A stretch of 15,420 bases of DNA from Methanobacteriota archaeon (GTDB taxonomy: Archaea; Thermoplasmatota; Thermoplasmata; RBG-16-68-12): positions 1 through 15,420 of the forward strand of contig VBLR01000154.1 in the NCBI GenBank assembly GCA_005878665.1, given 5' to 3'. The notes under the pieces are model-generated. The model saw only the letters and a program-made list of their open reading frames with translations. It made no database searches and was not told where the DNA came from. A program made the translations under genes and the position numbers. Of the stretch, positions 1 to 5,908 are shown in pieces. Each line of letters opens with the position of its first letter. Within the stretch, counting starts at the first letter, position 1.

Positions 1-6
1 GTGGCG

Positions 7-16
7 TTCTTATTCC
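7..16 (+). promoter_or_regulatory. TATA-like element of the MFS gene
   Basis: A short AT-rich stretch (ttcttattcc) lies about 26 nt before the ATG at 38, the spacing expected for an archaeal TATA box giving a leaderless transcript. Too little upstream sequence is in the window to look for a BRE or for an upstream gene, so this is weak. Confidence 0.3.
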
Positions 17-37
17 ATCCGCCTCCGCCGTGAGCCC

Positions 38-1234
38 ATGGCTACCCCTCGCCGGTCCCTGGCCTACGGACTCACCGCGAACGTCGTCATCCTCGGGGTC
101 GTGTCCCTTTTCACGGACATCAGCAGCGAAATGATCTTGCCGATCCTACCGTTCTTCCTGATTCAGGTCCTCGGAGCGAACGCCCTCATCGTGGGGGTCG
201 AGGAAGGCTTTTCGGACAGCGTCGTCTCGTTCATGAAGATCCTTTCCGGGCGGTTCTCCGACATCGCGGGGAAGCGAAAGCGGTTCGTCGGCGCCGGCTA
301 CGCGCTGTCGACGGTGATGAAAACCCTCTTTCCATTCGCGCGGAGCTGGCCCGAGTTCATCGGTTTGCGGATTGTCGAGCGGACGGGGAAAGGCGTGCGA
401 GATGCTCCCCGGGACGCGCTCCTCACGGAATCGACGTTTCCCGAGACCCGCGGGAAGGCCTTCGGCCTCCATCGGAGCATGGACACCGCCGGCGCAATCG
501 CGGGCCCGATTGTTACCCTCGTCCTCCTCGGAACGGTCTTGGCCTCCCTGAACGTCGCGGACCAGTATCGCAGCGTCCTCTTGTTGGCAGCGATCCCCGC
601 GGCCCTCTCCGTCCTGATCGTCCTATTCGTCCACGAACCGACGCGGGCGCCTGCACCGAGACATCCTCTCCGGGTGACGTTTCGCGGCATCCCGCGACCG
701 CTCTTGACGTTCATCGCGATCGCCAGCCTGTTCTCGTTCGCGGACTTTTCATACGCGTTCCTCCTGCTGCGCGCGGGCCAATCGAACGGCACCGTGATCG
801 TGATTCTCCTCTACGTTCTGTACAACATCGTCTACGCCGTCCACGCTTTCCCCGCGGGGATCCTCTCCGACCGAGTCGGTCGGAAACCGGTCGTGTTGGT
901 GGGATACGTCGCGTTCATCGCGATGACGACCCTCCTCGTATTCTCGGATGCGCTCGCAGTCCTTGTCGTCGCGTTCATCCTGTACGGCTTGGAATACGGG
1001 ATGGCGGAGGGGACCCAGCGCGCTCTCGTCGCGGATTTCGCCCCGTCGGATATCAAGGCGACGGTCCTGGGTGCATACCACACGAGCGTCGGTACTGTCA
1101 AGCTCGCATCAGGTCTCGTGGCGGGGTTCCTCTGGGTCGCCGTCGCGCCCACGGCGACGTTCGCCTTCGGCGCGGTGACCGCGACCTTCGCGGCGGTTGC
1201 TCTTTCCCTGTGGAGTCCGGGCGCTAAGTCCTGA
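38..1234 (+). CDS. Major facilitator superfamily (MFS) transporter
   Basis: A 398-residue polytopic membrane protein, close to the usual 400-residue length of a 12-helix MFS carrier, acting in the cytoplasmic membrane; the substrate cannot be told from sequence. MFS motif A appears twice, once per half: G71-R-F-S-D75-I-A-G78-K-R and G274-I-L-S-D278-R-V-G281-R-K-P, as expected for the internally duplicated fold. The first half also carries an ERTGKGVRDAPRDALL stretch (114-129), typical of a widespread subgroup of uncharacterised prokaryotic MFS proteins. Hydrophobic segments run throughout, with an amphipathic charged loop near 200-215 between the two halves. The ATG at 38 is preceded by a TATA-like element at leaderless spacing. 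The 3' end overlaps the convergent DUF77 gene by 11 nt. Family is firm, substrate unknown. Confidence 0.9.
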   Translation: MATPRRSLAYGLTANVVILGVVSLFTDISSEMILPILPFFLIQVLGANALIVGVEEGFSDSVVSFMKILSGRFSDIAGKRKRFVGAGYALSTVMKTLFPFARSWPEFIGLRIVERTGKGVRDAPRDALLTESTFPETRGKAFGLHRSMDTAGAIAGPIVTLVLLGTVLASLNVADQYRSVLLLAAIPAALSVLIVLFVHEPTRAPAPRHPLRVTFRGIPRPLLTFIAIASLFSFADFSYAFLLLRAGQSNGTVIVILLYVLYNIVYAVHAFPAGILSDRVGRKPVVLVGYVAFIAMTTLLVFSDALAVLVVAFILYGLEYGMAEGTQRALVADFAPSDIKATVLGAYHTSVGTVKLASGLVAGFLWVAVAPTATFAFGAVTATFAAVALSLWSPGAKS

Positions 1235-1532
1235 GCTTCCGGCCGATTCGCCGTTCGACCGCTGCGACCTTCGCATCGAGCTGTCCCGACGTCCCCTTGC
1301 GGTCATCGATCTTGATGAGCGTTGAGACGCGTTCGCAGTCTTTCGCGACGGCCTTGTGGCAGCGGGCGATGAGGGCGAGAATCTCATTCAAGGAGCCCTC
1401 GATCACGGTGCCCATGGGATTCAGGCGATATGGAAGACCACTGCGGTCCACGATGTTCACTGCGCGTACAACGTACTCTCCGACGCCAACGCCTTTTCCG
1501 ATCGGCGTAATGCTGAATTCTGCGATCGTCAT
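1224..1532 (-). CDS. MTH1187 family (DUF77/YkoF-like) thiamine-binding-type protein
   Basis: A 102-residue soluble protein matching the MTH1187/YBL001C family in length and features: N-terminal strand MTIAEFSITPIGKG, a central NPMGTVIEG (39-47) that is the family hallmark, then a helix with conserved CHKAV and a strand ending in KIDDRKG. These proteins are small ferredoxin-like alpha/beta folds that assemble as oligomers; family members are annotated as thiamine-binding, though the ligand of the archaeal branch is not settled. It stands alone on the minus strand, overlapping the MFS tail and divergent from the methyltransferase at 1580. Its ATG is about 22 nt from a TATA-like GCTTATCAG, so the transcript is probably leaderless. 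Family is secure; role in thiamine handling is a family-level inference. Confidence 0.88.
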   Translation of the reverse strand: MTIAEFSITPIGKGVGVGEYVVRAVNIVDRSGLPYRLNPMGTVIEGSLNEILALIARCHKAVAKDCERVSTLIKIDDRKGTSGQLDAKVAAVERRIGRKLRT

Positions 1533-1548
1533 CGCCTGACCTCGCTAG

Positions 1549-1559
1549 CCTGATAAGCC
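1549..1559. promoter_or_regulatory. Shared divergent TATA-like element
   Basis: Only 47 nt separate the divergent starts at 1532 (-) and 1580 (+). The only AT-rich element between them, cctgataagcc, reads GGCTTATCAGG on the minus strand. Its centre is about 22 nt from the minus ATG and 26 nt from the plus GTG, so one element could position TBP for both genes. The minus-strand reading looks closer to the TTATA-type boxes seen elsewhere in the window. Confidence 0.4.
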
Positions 1560-1579
1560 GGTCGTCTCTTGCAACTTGT

Positions 1580-2311
1580 GTGGCCGTTGACTATTCGCGA
1601 CGTGCCGCAGAATACGATCGCGGGCGGGCCGATGAGACTACGGACCGCGAGTTCTGGCTCCGAGGACTCGTCGAAGTCGGACGCCTTCGGGAGGGAGAGC
1701 GCGTATTGGACGTCGGAGCGGGGACCGGCCGATTCGCAAAGCTCCTCTCCATGACGAATCGCGTCGTGGCCCTCGATTCCTCGGAGGCCATGCTCCGTGT
1801 CGCCCGCGCGAAAGGTCCGTTCGAGTGTGTGGAGGGCGACGGCCACCGCCTCCCGTTCCGAACGGACGCGTTTGACCTCGCGATGGTCGTCATGGTGCTC
1901 CAGCATCTCGGCGACTATGGGGCGGCCTTGCGGGACATCGCCCGAGTGGCGCATCGGGTCGTCGTCGCAACGTCCGATATGGCCACGCGTCGCCTCGGCA
2001 TTTTGGAGGAGGCCTTTCCGAGTCTCTTGGCAATCGATCGGAAACGCTTCCCGCCGATTCCGGCGATCGTTGATGCGCTTCGAGCGGCGGGCTTTCGAGA
2101 CCCCCTCGTCGAGGAGCGCGCGTACGTTCGAAGGCTCGCGACGGGAGATCAACTCGACCGCGTGCGACATCGATACCTCTCGACATTCGACCTCCTTCCT
2201 CTGGGTGAGTTTGAGCGAGGCCTCCGGTTCTTGGAGGACGAGATGCCACGGCGCTACGGAGACCGCTTCGAAATCACGGCCCGCTTCACGTTCGTAGGTG
2301 CGACAAGGTGA
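1580..2311 (+). CDS. Class I SAM-dependent methyltransferase (Methyltransf_11-like)
   Basis: A 243-residue cytosolic methyltransferase. Motif I is VLDVGAGTG (42-50), the SAM-binding glycine loop, followed by an acidic residue ending strand 2 (VVALD66) that would bind the ribose hydroxyls. Motif post-II EGDGHRLPF (85-93) and the FDLAMVVMVLQHL stretch (98-110) complete a small-molecule-type Methyltransf_11/25 core. The C-terminal third (about 130-243) is a substrate-specific cap of unclear target. The start is GTG, 26 nt from the shared AT-rich element, so probably leaderless. Its end overlaps the convergent archaemetzincin gene by 26 nt. Fold is firm; the methyl acceptor cannot be inferred. 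Confidence 0.88.
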   Translation: MAVDYSRRAAEYDRGRADETTDREFWLRGLVEVGRLREGERVLDVGAGTGRFAKLLSMTNRVVALDSSEAMLRVARAKGPFECVEGDGHRLPFRTDAFDLAMVVMVLQHLGDYGAALRDIARVAHRVVVATSDMATRRLGILEEAFPSLLAIDRKRFPPIPAIVDALRAAGFRDPLVEERAYVRRLATGDQLDRVRHRYLSTFDLLPLGEFERGLRFLEDEMPRRYGDRFEITARFTFVGATR

Positions 2312-2804
2312 GATTCACCGAATCCGCGCATTCGGGGCAGAAATCCCGACCCTTCCGATCCGTATCCGCGAGTCTCTCGGAGAAGAACATCACGCATTGG
2401 GGATTCGCGTCGTGATGGCCGAGGCCCAAGGTATGCCCGAGTTCGTGAACCGCGGTCTTCACGGCACGTTCCACGAGTTTGTCTTCGCCATCGCCTCCGA
2501 ACTGGGAAAGGGAGACGACCGCCCATCGACCTCGAATATCCGCATGGCCGAAGACCAACGCCAGTCCGAGCTCCGGGTCACAGAGCTCCACATCCGTGAT
2601 CGCGATGACGCGATCGCCGTCCGAGGATTGGCAGGCCCGATCGAACGTCGCCGCTCGGTACCGTTTCGGCACGAGGCTGAAGGGCCGTCTCGGTAATGGC
2701 TTCACACTCGCAATGCGCACTTGCCCAAACGGCGCAAGCTCGGATCCGATCCGTTCGAGGACGGACGGCTCGACGCGGCCGACCGGTTGGAGCGTGAGGA
2801 TCAT
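2286..2804 (-). CDS. amzA: Archaemetzincin family zinc metalloprotease
   Basis: A 172-residue predicted zinc peptidase of the archaemetzincin family. The catalytic motif H120-E-L-G-H124-T-L-G-L-G-H130 gives the three histidine ligands and Glu121 as general base; a methionine (M139) follows in QCVM. The family's second zinc site is built by four cysteines: one right after the third His, one in the CxM, and a final CxxC. Here C137, C156 and C159 are present, but the first position is His131. The stretch FFSERLADTDRKG (140-152) before FCPEC is typical of the family. The start codon overlaps the rtcB stop (ATGA at 2801-2804), so it is translationally coupled to rtcB. Substrate is unknown; archaeal members have shown little activity on standard protease substrates. 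Confidence 0.9.
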   Translation of the reverse strand: MILTLQPVGRVEPSVLERIGSELAPFGQVRIASVKPLPRRPFSLVPKRYRAATFDRACQSSDGDRVIAITDVELCDPELGLALVFGHADIRGRWAVVSLSQFGGDGEDKLVERAVKTAVHELGHTLGLGHHDANPQCVMFFSERLADTDRKGRDFCPECADSVNLTLSHLRT

Positions 2805-4267
2805 CCTTTGACGACTCCGAGCGGAACCAATCGGGCGACGATCTTCGTGAGTCCCGCCCCCTCCGCCACCCGGACGACGTCCTCGACGTTCTTGTAAGCC
2901 CCGGGGGCTTCCTCGACGATTCCCGCCCTCGAGGCTGCCCGGAGGTAGATCCCGCGCTTGTCGAGCGACTTCACAACCTCACGCGCATCGTACGTCCGAC
3001 TCGCGGCCTTTCGGGACATCTGACGGCCGGCGCCGTGGCAGCTCGAGCCGAAGGATCGCTCCATCGCGGTCGGCAAGCCCACGAGGACGAACGAGCACGT
3101 GCCCATGTCCCCCGGGATCAGGACGGGTTGGCCGACGGCCTTGTACTTGGCCGGAGTCTCCGGATGTCCCGCGGGGAAGGCCCGCGTCGCCCCTTTCCGG
3201 TGGACGACGACCTTGTGTCGCGCGCCGTCGATGACGTGCTCCTCGACCTTCCCGATGTTATGGCACACGTCGTACACGATGTCCATGCCCAGTCCCTCGG
3301 GAGATTGCCCGAGGATCTTCGAGAACGCGTTCCGGACGCCATACGTGATGAGTTGGCGGTTGTTCCACGCGAAGTTCGCGCCGCAGCACATCGCCCGCCA
3401 GTAGTCCATCCCTTCCTTCGACGAGATCGGCGCGCAGGCGAGCTGGAGGTCCGGCAGGTCGATCCTCTCCCGCTTCACAACCCGTTCACACGCCTCGATG
3501 GAGTCCGTCGCGATTTGGTGGCCGAACCCGCGGGATCCCGTATGGACCATCACGCACACCTGACCCGGCTGCGCGATCCCGAGGGCCTTTGCGGCGCGCT
3601 CGTCGTAGACCCGGTCGACCTTTTGGATTTCAACGAAGTGGTTTCCGGCCCCGAGGCTCCCGACTTGGTCCTTGCCGCGTGCGGTCGCCCGCTCGCCGAC
3701 CTTCGAGAAGTCGGCGTCTTCGAGTCGGCCGCGCGCCTCGATGTGGTCGGGGTCGTCGGGCCACGCGTACCCCTTGTCGACCGACCAGCCGACGCCCTCA
3801 GTCGTGAGCTTCGCGAGGTCTTGCCGCGTGACTTTGGTGATGCCGCCTTCGCCCACGCCGCTCGGGACGTTCTCGAAGCACGCATCCGTCAACGCACGGA
3901 GGTTCGAACGAACATCTTCCGCGGCGAGGTTCGTCCGGATGAGACGGACCCCGCAATTGATGTCGTACCCAATCCCGCCGGGCGAAATCACACCGTCGTC
4001 GTAGTCGAATGCCGCGACGCCGCCGATTGGGAATCCATACCCCCAGTGAATATCGGGCATGGCCATGGCCGCCCCGAGGATCCCGGGCATCGTCGCGACG
4101 TTCGCGACCTGCTCCGGCGCCTGATCCTGCCGGAGCTGCGGCAACATCGATTCGCCGATGAACACCAAGCCGTTCGTGCGCATCGCGGGTTTGTACGACC
4201 GCGGGATTTCGTACCGGAACGCGTCGACCTTGTTCAGCGGGCCGTTCCATCCGTCGCCCATGGGCAC
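2801..4267 (-). CDS. rtcB: RNA-splicing ligase RtcB
   Basis: A 488-residue tRNA-splicing and RNA-repair ligase that joins 2',3'-cyclic phosphate or 3'-phosphate ends to 5'-OH using GTP and Mn2+. All key elements are visible: MPDIHWGYGFPIGG (70-83), DINCGVR with metal ligand Cys105, GAGNH with His210, VHTGSRG with His242, CHNIGKVEEH with His336, and SSCHGAGRQMSR with His411 as the residue to be guanylylated. Spacing agrees with the Pyrococcus ligands (98, 203, 234, 329, 404), offset by 7-8. There is no intein. The start is GTG at 4267 or, two codons later, ATG at 4261; a TATA-like box near 4295-4303 supports a very short leader. Archease, its common partner, is not adjacent; the downstream coupled gene is archaemetzincin instead. 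Confidence 0.97.
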   Translation of the reverse strand: MPMGDGWNGPLNKVDAFRYEIPRSYKPAMRTNGLVFIGESMLPQLRQDQAPEQVANVATMPGILGAAMAMPDIHWGYGFPIGGVAAFDYDDGVISPGGIGYDINCGVRLIRTNLAAEDVRSNLRALTDACFENVPSGVGEGGITKVTRQDLAKLTTEGVGWSVDKGYAWPDDPDHIEARGRLEDADFSKVGERATARGKDQVGSLGAGNHFVEIQKVDRVYDERAAKALGIAQPGQVCVMVHTGSRGFGHQIATDSIEACERVVKRERIDLPDLQLACAPISSKEGMDYWRAMCCGANFAWNNRQLITYGVRNAFSKILGQSPEGLGMDIVYDVCHNIGKVEEHVIDGARHKVVVHRKGATRAFPAGHPETPAKYKAVGQPVLIPGDMGTCSFVLVGLPTAMERSFGSSCHGAGRQMSRKAASRTYDAREVVKSLDKRGIYLRAASRAGIVEEAPGAYKNVEDVVRVAEGAGLTKIVARLVPLGVVKG

Positions 4268-4294
4268 CGAGAAGGGCGCCTACATGTCGAGTGC

Positions 4295-4303
4295 TCATAA
4301 ACG
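4295..4303 (-). promoter_or_regulatory. TATA-like box of the rtcB-amzA operon
   Basis: The minus strand reads cgtttatgag here, centred about 32 nt before the GTG start of rtcB. This places the transcript start near 4271-4275, so the leader would be only a few nucleotides. Confidence 0.45.
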
Positions 4304-4347
4304 TTCGCGCCCGCCGCGGGTCCGTCGCAAACTTCATGCATGCAGCG

Positions 4348-4517
4348 TGTTATCTCCTATCACGGGTTGGGACGAGCTCCGGATCGCTCTTCCTGCGTCG
4401 CCTTCGGGTGGGCATGCGCGGCCGGGATTCGTGGGGCCCGGGTTCCCTGAGGACAGGGGGGAGGGAATCGGGGAAGGCCGCGGTCCCGCGGGTGGCCAGA
4501 GCTCGTCGCTCCCTTTT
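4348..4517 (+). ncRNA. Candidate structured non-coding RNA (unidentified)
   Basis: This fills the roughly 300-nt gap between rtcB and speB, which holds no convincing ORF. A TATA-like ttatctcctat begins at 4350. About 20 nt later starts gacgagctc (4371-4379), an exact reverse complement of gagctcgtc at 4499-4507, which would close a domain of about 137 nt. Inside are a hairpin CGCC-TTCG-GGTG (4399-4410) with a classic UUCG tetraloop, an exact 7-bp pairing cgcggcc (4417-4423) with ggccgcg (4476-4482), and competing inner stems (ttccct 4443-4448 with agggaa 4462-4467; gattc 4426-4430 with gaatc 4465-4469). A TTTT tract at 4514-4517 could end transcription. I checked by eye for RNase P RNA and SRP RNA consensus motifs and did not find them. 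High GC makes chance pairing more likely, so this is a hypothesis. Confidence 0.35.
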
Positions 4518-4569
4518 CCCCCCGCGCCCTCGTGTCTTCCAGGTCCTCGTCACAGGCGGCCGCTCGCCG

Positions 4570-5436
4570 TCATCCGACGTGCCCGCGCGCCTCGCCAATG
4601 GCCACAATCGCCTCCCGAATGAGGCGCGCAGCGAGTAACGACGTTTGCCCGAAATCCCATGCGGGGCTGACCTCATTGACATCCATCCCGACGAGGTCCG
4701 GCGCGAGCATGCCGATAACCTTCTTGACCTGAAGGGGTGCGAGCCCGAACGGTTCGGGGTTGCCGACCGCGGGAGCGAACGCGGGATCCACGCCGTCGAT
4801 GTCGATCGTGAGATAGATGCGGTCGCGGTTCACGGCCTTGAGCGCGCGGTCCACCCCGGAACCGATGCCCCTCTCATGGACGTCGAAGACGCTCACATAC
4901 GTCAACCCGAGTCGTTCGAGGTCCTCCCGCTCTTCTCGGCTATACGACCGCACGCCGATGTATACGACGTGCTCGACGCCGATGTGGTCCGCGATCCGAC
5001 GCGCCGAGCATGCGTGGGACCACTTGTCCGAGAGGTACGAGTCGCGGAAGTCTAGGTGGGCGTCGATTCCGATCACGCCGACGTCCTTCGGGAATGCACG
5101 CACGACCGCCGGCGCGAGGCTGTGTTCGCCGCCGATGACGATCGGAATCTTTCCGGCGCCGACGACGTCCGCCGCCATCCGGGTCACGCCGTCGACCATC
5201 TCGGTCGAGGCCCCGAAGGTCGGTGTGTTCCCCAGATCCGCCACCGGCACGTCCCGGAGGTCCCGTTGGTGGTCCATCATGTACGTTTCGAAGTTGTACG
5301 ACGCCTCGCGGATTGCGCTCGGTGCGAAGCGGGAGCCGCCCCGGAACGAGCACGTGCGGTCGTACGGCACCCCGAAGATGGCAATCCGTGCCTCGTCATA
5401 CTTCGCGCCGGCGTCCGCGAAGCGAGGCGCGGTCAT
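4570..5436 (-). CDS. speB: Agmatinase-type ureohydrolase (arginase superfamily, SpeB)
   Basis: A 288-residue binuclear manganese ureohydrolase releasing urea from agmatine or an aminopropylated agmatine to supply polyamines in the cytosol. Metal-binding motifs are complete: GGEHS (His105), IDAHLDFRD (Asp125, His127, Asp129) and DIDGVDP (Asp212, Asp214). The SHACSARR segment (140-147) replaces the SHGTPFRR of bacterial agmatinases and fits the archaeal group encoded beside aIF5A. It lies 43 nt downstream of aIF5A but has its own TATA-like element (minus-strand caaataag, 5459-5466) about 27 nt before the ATG, giving a leaderless transcript. The aIF5A link matters because hypusine is built from the aminobutyl group of polyamines, and a SpeB homologue is reported to be needed for aIF5A modification in Haloferax. 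Ureohydrolase: very firm; exact substrate: open. Confidence 0.93.
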   Translation of the reverse strand: MTAPRFADAGAKYDEARIAIFGVPYDRTCSFRGGSRFAPSAIREASYNFETYMMDHQRDLRDVPVADLGNTPTFGASTEMVDGVTRMAADVVGAGKIPIVIGGEHSLAPAVVRAFPKDVGVIGIDAHLDFRDSYLSDKWSHACSARRIADHIGVEHVVYIGVRSYSREEREDLERLGLTYVSVFDVHERGIGSGVDRALKAVNRDRIYLTIDIDGVDPAFAPAVGNPEPFGLAPLQVKKVIGMLAPDLVGMDVNEVSPAWDFGQTSLLAARLIREAIVAIGEARGHVG

Positions 5437-5458
5437 GGGCGAACAGAAATCGCGCCCG

Positions 5459-5466
5459 CTTATTTG
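5459..5466 (-). promoter_or_regulatory. TATA-like box of speB
   Basis: The minus strand reads caaataag, centred about 27 nt before the speB ATG at 5436, within the short gap after the aIF5A stop. It indicates that speB can be transcribed separately from aIF5A. Confidence 0.45.
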
Positions 5467-5479
5467 AGGACGACCCCGT

Positions 5480-5866
5480 TCAATTGGACGAGAACTTGCG
5501 GCGGCCGAGCGCTTCCATGTACAGGATCTCCTGACCCGAAGCGAGCTTACCCTGTAAGTCCTCGGGCACGGGGAGCTCGAACGTCGCGTACGTCGCGAGG
5601 TCCATCAGCTGCGCGACGTTGCCGTGCGTCGAGAGGATCTGCGCCTTCCGCTTGTCGATGATAGGGACCCGGACCTTGTGCGTGACGGGGTGGACGATCG
5701 ACCGCTTCTGCCCGTCGAACAGGCCGACCGCCTCGAGCCTTGCTTTCGCTTCGCCGTGTTTGCCCGGCTTCGAAGTTTGGATGGAGATGATGCGGCACGG
5801 TTCATCGTCGATCACGATGTAACGGTTCACCTTCAGCTCTCGAATCTCCGCCTGCTCCCATGACAT
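5480..5866 (-). CDS. eif5A: Translation factor aIF5A (hypusine-containing)
   Basis: A 128-residue protein of normal archaeal aIF5A length. The N-terminal SH3-like domain holds the hypusination loop TSKPGKHGEAK (31-41), in which Lys36 (in GKHG) is the modified residue; the C-terminal OB-fold domain follows from about 70. aIF5A binds the ribosome and relieves stalls such as those at proline-rich stretches; modification requires deoxyhypusine synthase, which is not in this window. The neighbour downstream is a SpeB-type ureohydrolase, a gene pairing seen repeatedly in archaea and consistent with polyamine supply for hypusination. A minus-strand cgtttttag at 5895-5903 sits about 32 nt before the ATG as the likely TATA box. 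No strong Shine-Dalgarno sequence precedes the start. Identification is secure. Confidence 0.97.
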   Translation of the reverse strand: MSWEQAEIRELKVNRYIVIDDEPCRIISIQTSKPGKHGEAKARLEAVGLFDGQKRSIVHPVTHKVRVPIIDKRKAQILSTHGNVAQLMDLATYATFELPVPEDLQGKLASGQEILYMEALGRRKFSSN

Positions 5867-5894
5867 CGGGTTCGCGCGGCGATGTGGCGGGACC

Positions 5895-5903
5895 CTAAAA
5901 ACG
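5895..5903 (-). promoter_or_regulatory. T-tract after nop5, also TATA-like box of aIF5A
   Basis: The minus strand reads cgtttttag immediately after the nop5 stop (5909-5911) and about 32 nt before the aIF5A ATG. The run of five T could end nop5 transcription, and the same bases are the only TATA-like element for aIF5A, so the site may do both jobs. Confidence 0.35.
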
Positions 5904-5908
5904 TTTCC

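Noticed and set aside
1..33. 3' end of an upstream gene (frame 1 reaches a TGA at 31-33)
   Set aside because: Ten codons ending in a run of prolines are too few to support a gene; any frame in high-GC DNA could do this.
3035..4300. A 421-aa plus-strand open frame opposite rtcB
   Set aside because: It is the antisense shadow of the unmistakable rtcB gene; its product is Arg/Asp/Val-rich with no recognisable domain, as expected from the complement of high-GC coding sequence.
4348..4517. RNase P RNA or SRP RNA in the rtcB-speB gap
   Set aside because: The expected conserved core sequences of either RNA were not found by eye on either strand, and the closed domain is too short for a typical archaeal SRP RNA of about 300 nt.
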